This document shows, piece after piece, positions 18,100 to 26,115 of a DNA stretch of 64,000 nucleotides (positions are counted from its first letter, which is position 1; each line of letters starts with the position of its first letter). The notes beneath the pieces are model-generated. The model saw only the letters and a program-made list of their open reading frames with translations, ran no database searches and was not told the origin of the DNA. Source of the stretch: Bifidobacterium psychraerophilum (GTDB lineage Bacteria > Actinomycetota > Actinomycetes > Actinomycetales > Bifidobacteriaceae); contig NZ_JGZI01000010.1 of NCBI RefSeq assembly GCF_000741705.1, positions 496,001 through 560,000 of the forward strand. Direction: 5' to 3'. The position numbers and the translations under genes are program-made.

Positions 18100-20232
18100 A
18101 TGAGCGAAGAGGGACTGCAGCCGCAAGGACTGGTTCTGGACGGCAGATACCGCATTATCAGGCGTATAGCCGAGGGCGGTATGGCGACCGTGTATGAGGC
18201 CTTGGATGAGCGCCTGTCCCGGCAGGTCGCGGTGAAGATCATGCATCTGCAGCTCGCCCAGGGACCGCATCGCGCCCAGTTCGTCGAACGCTTCTACCGT
18301 GAGGTGCGTTCGGCCGCGTCAATAGCAAGCCCCCACATCGTGCAGGTCTATGACAGTGGCGAGTATCAGGGCAGGAACTACCTCGTCATGGAATATGTGC
18401 GGGGTGTCAATCTGAGATACGAGATGAACATGCAAGGGACGTTCAGCGTTCACGAGACGCTGCGCATCATCTCGGAGACCCTGGAAGGATTGTCGGCAGC
18501 CCACGAAACAGGTGTGGTGCATCGCGACATCAAACCCGAGAACATCCTGCTCAACACCCGCGGGCACGTGCAGATCACCGATTTCGGATTGGCCAAGGCT
18601 GCCTCCCAGGCGACGCTTTCGACAACGGGAATGCTGCTGGGCACCGCCGCCTATCTGGCTCCCGAGATGATCGAGCTCAACCAGGCCACCAAACAGGGCG
18701 ACCTGTATGCACTGGGCATCATCGCCTACGAGATGCTCAGCGGATCGGTTCCCTTCGCCAGCGACAATCCGGTGACATTGGCATTCAGGCACGTCCATGA
18801 TGACGTCCCCCGCTTGGATACGGTCTGCGATGGGATCGATCCGAGCGTATCCGCAGTGATCGGGCATCTGTGCGAACGTGCGATGGAATCACGTCCGAAG
18901 GACGCGTATGAGGCTCTTCAGGAGATCAATGCGTGCAATGCCCGGCTCAGCCCCGATGCAGGATTGTTCAGGGTGCCGCCCTCTGACCGTCCCCAGTCCG
19001 AGAACACCGAAGCTACGGCTTTGCAGGCACGCCACCAGGAGACTGCGAGTATGGCCGTTCCGGTGCCCCCTGCCGCCGGCCAGGCGGAACATACGCAGCA
19101 GACGTCGACTTCCGGCCAGACAGTGGATTCCGGCCAAGGAATGGATTCCGACCAAACGGTCAATCTCGGTGCATGGGGAACGCATGACGGCGAAGGCGAT
19201 ACGCAGATCCGTCATGAATCCGCGATGGGCGCTCCCACCACACAGACCCCACGGAAACGGCGTCGCCCAGCACTCATCGCGGCGATTTCGGTATTCGCCG
19301 TACTGCTGCTATCAGGCGGAATCTTCTCCTGGTGGTATTTCCTTGGTCCCGGAAGCTATTGGACCGTCCCACAGCCGAATGACATCACCTGCACCAATGA
19401 GAGTGTGTGCAATCTTGCCGGTGCGGACTTCTCCAAGTACGAGAGCACACTCAAAGTCAGCGGCATCGCGTATTCGGTCAGCAAGGAATACAGCGATGCC
19501 GTCGCCAATGGCAGAATCATCTCCGCCAGTCCCGAAGCCGTCGGCTCCCATGTGAGCAAACGCGGAGGATCCCTGAAGATCGTCGTGTCCCAAGGGGTGA
19601 AGCAATCGACCATTCCGGAGGATATTCTCGATGCCACGAGCGAAGCGGGCAAAAAACCTCTGGAGGCGCTGAAGAACGCGGGATTCAGTGCCGTCTCCCA
19701 CGATGAGGACAAGGACGAATACTCCCTGACCGTTCCGGAGGGCGCTGCCATCAGCGTCTCACCCGAACCCGGCACAACACTCGATCACAACGCCTCGGTG
19801 AGCATCGTGCTTTCCAAAGGTCCCAAACCCGTCAGCATGCCAGACATCACCGGCAGGTCAAAGGCCGCTGCCGAACAGCAGCTTGCGGAAGCCCAACTGA
19901 AGGTCACGTACACCGAGGATTGGTCGGACAGCGTGGAGAGCGGCAAAGTCGTGTCTGCCACACAGCAGGCCGGAGCCCAACTCCATTGGGGCGATGCGGT
20001 CACCGTGGTCATCTCCAAGGGCCCGCAGATGGTGACGATGCCCGACGTCCGGGGACAAAGCTCCGATGATGCCAGCAAGACGCTGAAGGCACTCGGATTC
20101 GAAGTGAAGATATCCGCGCCTCTGGGCGATCTCACCCACACCGTGCGTCTGCAGAGCCCTGATCCGGGGGCCTCCGTGCGCCTTCGAGACAGCAATGGAA
20201 AGGCCACGGTCGTAACGCTCACCGTGGTCTGA
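18100..20232 (+). CDS. pknB: PASTA-domain Ser/Thr protein kinase (PknB-like)
   Basis: This is a membrane-bound Hanks-type kinase sensing the cell wall. The kinase domain (about residues 10-275) has the glycine loop IAEGGMATVYEA, lysine in VAVKIM, HRDIKPEN with the catalytic aspartate near 143, DFGLAK, and APEMI. A Gln/Thr/Ser-rich juxtamembrane linker leads to one transmembrane helix at about 390-412 (LIAAISVFAVLLLSGGIFSW). About four PASTA repeats follow outside the cell, each marked by a P-D/E-(I/V) start and a GxxVxxxxxPGxx-like core (for example SMPDITGRSKAAAEQQLAEA and TMPDVRGQSSDDASKTLKAL). At 710 aa it is of typical length. ATG 18100 has a weak AGGAT-type site. It sits after the prenyl synthase gene. 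Confidence 0.94.
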   Translation: MSEEGLQPQGLVLDGRYRIIRRIAEGGMATVYEALDERLSRQVAVKIMHLQLAQGPHRAQFVERFYREVRSAASIASPHIVQVYDSGEYQGRNYLVMEYVRGVNLRYEMNMQGTFSVHETLRIISETLEGLSAAHETGVVHRDIKPENILLNTRGHVQITDFGLAKAASQATLSTTGMLLGTAAYLAPEMIELNQATKQGDLYALGIIAYEMLSGSVPFASDNPVTLAFRHVHDDVPRLDTVCDGIDPSVSAVIGHLCERAMESRPKDAYEALQEINACNARLSPDAGLFRVPPSDRPQSENTEATALQARHQETASMAVPVPPAAGQAEHTQQTSTSGQTVDSGQGMDSDQTVNLGAWGTHDGEGDTQIRHESAMGAPTTQTPRKRRRPALIAAISVFAVLLLSGGIFSWWYFLGPGSYWTVPQPNDITCTNESVCNLAGADFSKYESTLKVSGIAYSVSKEYSDAVANGRIISASPEAVGSHVSKRGGSLKIVVSQGVKQSTIPEDILDATSEAGKKPLEALKNAGFSAVSHDEDKDEYSLTVPEGAAISVSPEPGTTLDHNASVSIVLSKGPKPVSMPDITGRSKAAAEQQLAEAQLKVTYTEDWSDSVESGKVVSATQQAGAQLHWGDAVTVVISKGPQMVTMPDVRGQSSDDASKTLKALGFEVKISAPLGDLTHTVRLQSPDPGASVRLRDSNGKATVVTLTVV

Positions 20233-20272
20233 ACTTCAATGGCATGGCCCATGCACAGGGCCATGCCGCCCC

Positions 20273-20983
20273 TTACTGCTGGTCGACCTTATCGGTCGCC
20301 TCTTCCAGCTGCTTCTTCTTGTTTTTCAGGACCTGTGCGTACATATCGACATATTCCTGTCCACTGAGCTTCTGGATGTCCTGCATCATGCGATCCGTCA
20401 GCTGCCTGAGCTGTTCACGGGTGACCTCATTGGCGGGTGTCTTGGGCACCGCTATCGCTTTGCCGAAAATAACCGAGGTACTGCCTTTGCCCGGAATCAC
20501 CTTGCCGGGTCGTTGCAGCTCGCGTGAACCGATTATCGCCGTTGGAATAATCGGCGATCCGGTTTCGAATGCCAGACGGGCGACACCCGTATGCCCACGG
20601 AACAGGCGTCCATCGGGGCTTCTCGTCCCCTCAGGATGAATTCCGAAGAGATCCCCCGCATCAAGGATGTGCCGTGCCGTTTCCAGTGCGCCGAGGGCCT
20701 TCGATCCGCCCGAGCGGTCGACCGGGAACACACCGACCGACGTGAACCACCACTTTTTCAGGCGTCCTTTGATGCCTTTGCCGTTGAAATATTCGGCTTT
20801 GCCCATGAAACGAATCATGCGGGGACTGGAGATGGGCAGCAGGGCATCATCGATCACAGCCAGATGGTTGGATGCGATGATCGCGCCCCCATGCTCCGGA
20901 ATGTTGTCCGTTCCCTCGACAGTGGGATGAAAACGCCTTCGTGCTACAGGACCCAGCAATTTCACGAAAAACCAATACAGCAC
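20273..20983 (-). CDS. 1-acyl-sn-glycerol-3-phosphate acyltransferase family (PlsC-like)
   Basis: This is a phospholipid-biosynthesis acyltransferase that moves an acyl chain to lysophosphatidic acid, or a related LPLAT. The family blocks are readable: NHLAVIDDALLP (the HxxxxD catalytic motif), GIHPEGTRSPDG (substrate-binding FPEGTRS-like block), and SPIIPTAIIGS. The N-terminus is hydrophobic (VLYWFFVKLLGPVARR), typical of a membrane-attached enzyme. I choose the GTG at 20983 because AGGAGG lies just upstream; this gives 236 residues, the family norm, and removes 61 extra codons of a longer reading. The C-terminal tail is Lys/Glu/Gln-rich (KNKKKQLEEATDKVDQQ), probably a cytoplasmic coil. It is divergent from the small membrane protein gene at 21032 with a 48-bp shared promoter region. 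Confidence 0.9.
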   Translation of the reverse strand: MLYWFFVKLLGPVARRRFHPTVEGTDNIPEHGGAIIASNHLAVIDDALLPISSPRMIRFMGKAEYFNGKGIKGRLKKWWFTSVGVFPVDRSGGSKALGALETARHILDAGDLFGIHPEGTRSPDGRLFRGHTGVARLAFETGSPIIPTAIIGSRELQRPGKVIPGKGSTSVIFGKAIAVPKTPANEVTREQLRQLTDRMMQDIQKLSGQEYVDMYAQVLKNKKKQLEEATDKVDQQ

Positions 20984-21031
20984 GGTGCCTCCTGGCCAGC
21001 GATTGCCAACCGCTGCGGTTAGAGTAGGGAT

Positions 21032-21607
21032 ATGACCGACCACAAGAATAGCAATCCTTCGGACGAGCAGCCAAACCCGCAGCCGCATGATGGCGCTTCC
21101 AACAGCGGCCCGACCTCGAATCACGCATCCGATGCCGATGATTGGTCCGCATTCCTCGATGCGCACGCGGATGATATCTCCTCGGTGGAACGGTCACGCG
21201 ATGCCAGACGATTCGAGAAGAAAGCCCAGAAGGCTCAGAAGAAGGCCGCACTGAGCGTCAATGATCTTAAATCCTCGGCCTTCACCGGACCGGCCCGGGG
21301 CTCGGGCCCCCGCGATTTCGAAGGGCGAAGCTGGCTGGATACCGACGACGTGATGGATCAGGGCAGTTCCTTCACTCCCCCCAACCCGGAGCTCGGTCCC
21401 ATGCGTTTCGGGGTACTGGCATTTTCGATCATGTGCATCCTGGCTCTCGTCGCCTTCGCGGTGGCGATACTCGTGCCGCAGTGGTCCGGAACCGTAGGCA
21501 CCGTGGGCGGGATCCTGATGCTGATCGGCGGGGTCGGTCTCTTCACGCAGCTGCGCGGTCACCGGCAGACCAGAAGCGATGCCTTCGACGATGGTGCCAG
21601 GGTATAG
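21032..21607 (+). CDS. Small actinobacterial membrane protein with acidic N-terminal region
   Basis: I do not recognise a named family. The 191-residue protein has a polar N-terminal region (Asn/Pro/Gln/Ser-rich, then WSAFLDAHADDISSVERSRD and a Lys/Ala stretch EKKAQKAQKKAAL) and two hydrophobic helices near the C-terminus (about residues 131-150 and 157-177), followed by a short Arg-rich end. The topology suggests a cytoplasmic N-terminus anchored by a helical hairpin. Similar small two-helix proteins are common in bifidobacterial genomes, but that is general knowledge and gives no function. The ATG at 21032 has GTAGGGAT immediately before it, and the position 48 bp from the divergent acyltransferase start supports the gene. 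Confidence 0.7.
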   Translation: MTDHKNSNPSDEQPNPQPHDGASNSGPTSNHASDADDWSAFLDAHADDISSVERSRDARRFEKKAQKAQKKAALSVNDLKSSAFTGPARGSGPRDFEGRSWLDTDDVMDQGSSFTPPNPELGPMRFGVLAFSIMCILALVAFAVAILVPQWSGTVGTVGGILMLIGGVGLFTQLRGHRQTRSDAFDDGARV

Positions 21608-21676
21608 GCAGTCGCGGTCACAACATCAAGGTGATGCGGGGCCAACCACCACGCATCACCTCACTGCAATACGCTT

Positions 21677-22738
21677 CTATGCCTGCACCTTGGACTGCGC
21701 CGTGGCAATCCACCGTTGCAGCAGCTCTTGTGCCGCCCCATCGGCGATGGCCTGCCCCGCCAAGGCATAGGCCTCGGTGAAGCGTTCCGTCAACGATGCG
21801 GAGGCGTCACTGAGCAGATGGGCGTCCGCCACGATGGCCGAAGCCGCATTGAGCAGGGCTGTGGTCCTGGAGGGTACGTCCTTGCCGGCAACGAAGTCCC
21901 TCATCACCTGGGCATTGAACTCCGGCTCTCCCCCGCGCAGATCCGCAACGGTGATGCGTTCGAGTCCCAACTCCTTCGTGGGATCGAATTCGCTGGTCGA
22001 GACCTTGCCGTCACTGACTTCCCAGAGTGAGACCGGCCCCGTCGGAGCCATCTCGTCCAGGCCCTCGGATGATGTGTACACGAGGCCGCTTTGCCCGCGT
22101 CTGGCGAATACATCGGCCATCATCGGACTCAGCCTTCGATCTGCGCACCCGATCGCCACATGGCTTGGATGCGCCGGATTCGTCAGCGGACCCAGGACGT
22201 TGAAGACGGTGGGAATGCCCAGCGCCGAACGCACCGGTCCCACAAAGCGCATGGACGGGTGGAAGGTCTTCGCGAAGGCGAAGGTGATACCCACCTCATC
22301 CCCGACCTCGGCGACGGCCTCCGGATCGAGGTCAAGAGGCAGGCCGAGGGATTCCAGGCAATCCGCGGTACCGCTTTTGCTGCTGGCCGCGCGGTTGCCG
22401 TGCTTCACGATCTTGACGCCTGCCGCCGCGGCGACGATGGCTCCCATCGTGGAAAGGTTGACGGTCGACGCACCATCGCCACCCGTGCCGACGATGTCCG
22501 TGGTCTCGCCACTCACCGGCAGGGCTTTGGCATGCGACACCATGGCTTTCGCCGCTCCCGCCACCTCTTCGCTGTCAAGCCCCAAGGTCTGCATGGCGGC
22601 CAGGGTCGCGCCGACAGCCACGGGATCGGCGTTGCCGCTCATCAGCTCATCCACGAACCAGTACGATTGCTCCGCACTCAGTCGTGTGCCTGTGACCAAG
22701 GTCGTCAGAATCGCCTTCCAGGTGAAGGGCTCAACCAT
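21677..22738 (-). CDS. trpD: Anthranilate phosphoribosyltransferase
   Basis: This catalyses transfer of the phosphoribosyl group of PRPP to anthranilate, the second step of tryptophan synthesis, in the cytoplasm. The 353-residue sequence has the glycine-rich GTGGDGASTVNLST, the KHGNRAASSKSGTADCLESLG segment and the SMRFVGPVRSALGIPTVFNVLGPLTNPA stretch that mark TrpD. The start is fixed by AGGAGG four bases upstream of ATG 22738. There are no other tryptophan genes in the window, so this is an orphan trpD between a small membrane-protein gene and secA. A second possibility is another nucleoside phosphorylase-like family member, but the anthranilate-site residues (KHGNRAAS) argue for TrpD. Confidence 0.95.
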   Translation of the reverse strand: MVEPFTWKAILTTLVTGTRLSAEQSYWFVDELMSGNADPVAVGATLAAMQTLGLDSEEVAGAAKAMVSHAKALPVSGETTDIVGTGGDGASTVNLSTMGAIVAAAAGVKIVKHGNRAASSKSGTADCLESLGLPLDLDPEAVAEVGDEVGITFAFAKTFHPSMRFVGPVRSALGIPTVFNVLGPLTNPAHPSHVAIGCADRRLSPMMADVFARRGQSGLVYTSSEGLDEMAPTGPVSLWEVSDGKVSTSEFDPTKELGLERITVADLRGGEPEFNAQVMRDFVAGKDVPSRTTALLNAASAIVADAHLLSDASASLTERFTEAYALAGQAIADGAAQELLQRWIATAQSKVQA

Positions 22739-22849
22739 TATTCCTCCTAGATGCTGCCGGATACCTCATGCCTACTCATGACGAGCATTCGCTGCCATTC
22801 TAATGCCACTTCATTACTGCGAGTCCGCATATGGACATCATGCGGGAAT

Positions 22850-22897
22850 AAAAAAACCGGCTGGCAGCAACGCGAATATCGCATCGTTACCAGCCGG
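22850..22897 (-). terminator. Rho-independent terminator of secA
   Basis: On the minus strand, just after the secA stop, CCGGCTGG and CCAGCCGG form an eight-base-pair stem around a 25-base loop region and are followed by a run of seven T residues, a classical intrinsic terminator. The spacing from secA is about 12 bases. Confidence 0.85.
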
Positions 22898-22908
22898 CAG
22901 TCAACGGG

Positions 22909-25830
22909 CTACTCGTTCTGTCCGTGGCACATCTTGTACTTGCGACCCGAACCGCAGGGGCAAGGCGCGTTGCGCGAGGTACCGGGGAAGGTGCGTCCAT
23001 CGGACCACGGTGTGCGCAGTTCCTCTTCCTTCGGACGCTTGTTCGCAGGGACCTTCTGCTCCGCGTGGCTCAGGGGCTTGGGGCCGACGACGGATCCCTC
23101 CTGAGCTTCTTCATCGGCGGATGCGTCATCCTTCGGCTCGGCGAGCTCGGATGCCGCTGATTGCTCATCCGCATCCTCATCGCTGCCGTCAGGATCCTCG
23201 GGGGCGTTGAAGGTCAAGGTTTCGGCCGCATCATCACCCTCGGTGGCGCCACCTTCACCCAGGCTCTCACGTGCCTGGTCAACCGCGGCATCCTCATCGC
23301 TCTCCGAATTCAGATCCTCGGTTTTGGCGATCTGATCGATGTCGACGTTGAAGAGCAGCTGGATGCTTTCCTCTTTGATCGCTTCGATCATCGAGTTGTA
23401 CATCTGGTATCCCTCACGCTGGTATTCCACCAGAGGATCGCGCTGGCCCATGCCGCGCAGCCCTATGCCGTCCTTGAGGTAATCCATCTCGTACAGATGC
23501 TCGCGCCATTTGCGGTCGAGCACGGCCAGCACCACACGGCGTTCGAGCTGGCGTGTGCCTTCCGATCCGAGCGCTTCCTCGCGGTTCGCGTACTGTTCCT
23601 TGGCATCGTCGACGATGGCCTGATGCAATTGCTCCGCTGCCTTGTCACCCTTCAGCGAGGCGATCGAATCCTTGGTCTCCTCCTCGTCGATGCCGATCGG
23701 GTAGATGGAGGAAAGCGCCTTCCACAGTCCTTCATAATCCCAGGTCGCGGGCTTGTCCGAGCCCTTCCTGGCGCCACGGATATACGAAGTGGCGATATCC
23801 GATATGAAGCGCTCGATATCATCATGGATGTCTTCGCCCTTGAGCACCGCCTGGCGCTCTTCGTAGATCACCGTGCGCTGCTTGTTCATCACATCGTCAT
23901 ACTTGAGGACGTTCTTGCGGATTTCGAAGTTGCGTGACTCGACGGCCTTCTGCGCATTGCGCACACCCTTCGAAACGCTCTTCGACTCGATGGGCTCGCC
24001 TTCGGGCAGTCCCTTGGACATCACTCTGGCGACAAGCTGCGTGTTGAACAGACGCATCAGGTCATCCTCAAGGCTGAGGTAGAAGCGGGATTCACCGGGA
24101 TCACCCTGGCGGCCCGAACGGCCTCTCAGCTGGTTGTCGATACGACGCGACTCATGGCGTTCGGTACCGAGCACATACATGCCACCGAGCTTGACGACCT
24201 CTTCATGCTCGTCCTTGACCTGCTCCTTGACGGCCTCAAGGGTCTCGGGCCAGAGCCTCTCATAATCCTCGGGGGTGTCCTCGGCGGAGTATCCATCGGC
24301 ACGCAGCTTCTGATCGGCGAGGAACTCGGTGTTGCCACCGAGCATGATATCCGTTCCTCGTCCGGCCATATTCGTCGCGACGGTCACGGCACCCTTGCGT
24401 CCGGCCACAGCCACGACAGAAGCCTCCTTGGCATGCTGCTTGGCGTTGAGCACCTGATGGGGGATCTCAGCGACATCAAGCAGTGTGGAGACGACCTCGG
24501 AGGATTCGACGGAGGCCGTGCCGAGCAGCACCGGCTGCCCTGTGGCATGGCGTTTCGCCACATCCTTGACGATCGCGGAAAGCTTTTCCTTCTTGGTGCG
24601 GAAGATCAGATCATCCTGATCCTTGCGGACCATCGGACGGTTCGTGGGGATCGGCAGCACACCGAGCTTGTATGTGCCCATGAACTCGGCGGCCTCGGTC
24701 TCTGCGGTACCGGTCATGCCTGCGAGTTTGTCGTACATACGGAAGTAGTTCTGCAGCGTGATGGTCGCGAAGGTCTGGTTCTCGGCCTTGACCTCAACGC
24801 TTTCCTTCGCTTCGATGGCCTGGTGAAGACCCTCGTTGTAGCGACGGCCGGACAGGATACGACCGGTGTGCTCATCGACGATCAGCACCTCCCCACCCTG
24901 GACGACGTAGTCGCGGTCACGCAGGAAGAGCTCCTTGGCCTTGATCGCGTTGTTCAGATATCCGATGAGGGCGGTGTTGCTGGGCTCATAGAGGTTGTCG
25001 ATACCGAGGTAATCCTCGATCTTGCCGATTCCCGAATCCAGGATGCCGACGACCTTCTTCTTCTCGTCGACCTCATAATCCTCGTCGCGCATCAGCTTGG
25101 GAACCAGGCGGGCGAACTGGCGGTACCAGCGGGTCACATCGCCCTCAGCCGGGCCTGAGATGATCAGAGGCGTACGCGCCTCATCGATCAGGATGGAATC
25201 GACCTCGTCGACTATGGCGAAGTTATGGCCGCGCTGGACCAGATCGGCTTTCTCCCAGGCCATATTGTCGCGGAGATAATCGAATCCGAATTCGTTGTTC
25301 GTGCCGTAGGTGATGTCGGCCTCATACTGCTTGCGACGTTCCTGGGGTTTCTGATCGGTTACGATGCAGCCGACCGTCATACCGAGGAAACGGAAGATTC
25401 GGCCCATGAGCTCCGACTGGTAGCTGGCAAGGTAGTCGTTGACCGTGACCACGTGAACGCCCTTGCCGCTCAAGGCATTGAGATAACTCGGCAGCGTGGC
25501 GACCAGGGTCTTGCCTTCACCGGTTTTCATCTCGGCGATGTTGCCCCAGTGCAGGGCGGCTCCACCCATGAGCTGCACATCGAAATGACGTTGGCCGAGG
25601 GTCCTCCTGGATACCTCACGAACCGTGGCGAAGGCCTCGGGCATGATCGAATCGAGAGATTCACCCTTCTCGATGCGTTTCCTGAATTTAGGAGTCTGAG
25701 CCTTCAACTCTTCATCGCTCATTGCTTTGATGTCATCTTCCAAAGCATTGACCGCGGTGGCCACGCCTTGGAGCTTACGAAGCTGGTGCCCTTCGCCGAT
25801 ACGGAGGACTTTATCCAGGATTGCTACCAC
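22909..25830 (-). CDS. secA: Protein translocase ATPase SecA
   Basis: This is the cytoplasmic motor that pushes unfolded preproteins through SecYEG. The NBD1 Walker A-type [17 protein letters not shown], the DEVDSIL Walker B-type segment, the [13 protein letters not shown] motif and [20 protein letters not shown] are all present. The C-terminal 30 residues carry the SEC-C zinc motif [14 protein letters not shown]. The linker before it is acidic and disordered (residues about 840-940). It is 973 aa long and starts with GTG 25830, six bases after AGGGAG. The gene is monocistronic as judged by the terminator at 22850-22897 and the 285-bp upstream gap. SecA would export the GH43 preproteins next door. 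Confidence 0.97.
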   Translation of the reverse strand: MVAILDKVLRIGEGHQLRKLQGVATAVNALEDDIKAMSDEELKAQTPKFRKRIEKGESLDSIMPEAFATVREVSRRTLGQRHFDVQLMGGAALHWGNIAEMKTGEGKTLVATLPSYLNALSGKGVHVVTVNDYLASYQSELMGRIFRFLGMTVGCIVTDQKPQERRKQYEADITYGTNNEFGFDYLRDNMAWEKADLVQRGHNFAIVDEVDSILIDEARTPLIISGPAEGDVTRWYRQFARLVPKLMRDEDYEVDEKKKVVGILDSGIGKIEDYLGIDNLYEPSNTALIGYLNNAIKAKELFLRDRDYVVQGGEVLIVDEHTGRILSGRRYNEGLHQAIEAKESVEVKAENQTFATITLQNYFRMYDKLAGMTGTAETEAAEFMGTYKLGVLPIPTNRPMVRKDQDDLIFRTKKEKLSAIVKDVAKRHATGQPVLLGTASVESSEVVSTLLDVAEIPHQVLNAKQHAKEASVVAVAGRKGAVTVATNMAGRGTDIMLGGNTEFLADQKLRADGYSAEDTPEDYERLWPETLEAVKEQVKDEHEEVVKLGGMYVLGTERHESRRIDNQLRGRSGRQGDPGESRFYLSLEDDLMRLFNTQLVARVMSKGLPEGEPIESKSVSKGVRNAQKAVESRNFEIRKNVLKYDDVMNKQRTVIYEERQAVLKGEDIHDDIERFISDIATSYIRGARKGSDKPATWDYEGLWKALSSIYPIGIDEEETKDSIASLKGDKAAEQLHQAIVDDAKEQYANREEALGSEGTRQLERRVVLAVLDRKWREHLYEMDYLKDGIGLRGMGQRDPLVEYQREGYQMYNSMIEAIKEESIQLLFNVDIDQIAKTEDLNSESDEDAAVDQARESLGEGGATEGDDAAETLTFNAPEDPDGSDEDADEQSAASELAEPKDDASADEEAQEGSVVGPKPLSHAEQKVPANKRPKEEELRTPWSDGRTFPGTSRNAPCPCGSGRKYKMCHGQNE

Positions 25831-26043
25831 GTTTCGCTCCCTAATATGCTACCTATTGCACAGGCATTGCCCAACGCTAGAGCGCCGGGCACAAACTTCG
25901 TCCATGATACTCGAATGCTGCGATTTACACTACTTGCACACGCCAGTCGTGCATGGCATCCAGGCACGCGCAGAGCACGGCTTTGGCGTGTGGCGACCCA
26001 CGGTGCCGAGAACGCCACCCTACGACGGATCCCCACACATGAT

Positions 26044-26093
26044 GCGGCCGCGTCCATTCGCACAATGAATACGATGCGCGTGGACGCGGCCGC
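26044..26093. terminator. Hairpin after GH43 gene (terminator-like)
   Basis: GCGGCCGCGTCCA and TGGACGCGGCCGC form a perfect 13-bp stem with a 24-base loop, starting 22 bases past the stop of the GH43 gene read on the minus strand. There is no T run, so it is a terminator or 3' processing structure rather than a textbook intrinsic terminator. It lies in the 285-bp gap (25831-26115) between the secA start and this gene; the rest of the gap shows no coding sequence. Confidence 0.55.
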
Positions 26094-26115
26094 GATGTCC
26101 GACAGCGGGGTCGGG

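Noticed and set aside
21777-22781. A 334-codon open frame on the plus strand opposite trpD
   Set aside because: It lies wholly opposite a TrpD gene with a strong ribosome site and canonical motifs; its composition (Ser, Pro, Arg-rich) is that of an antisense shadow in high-GC DNA.
26044-26093. Palindrome near secA as an insertion or attachment site
   Set aside because: It is a simple perfect hairpin after a gene stop with no flanking direct repeats or integrase gene.
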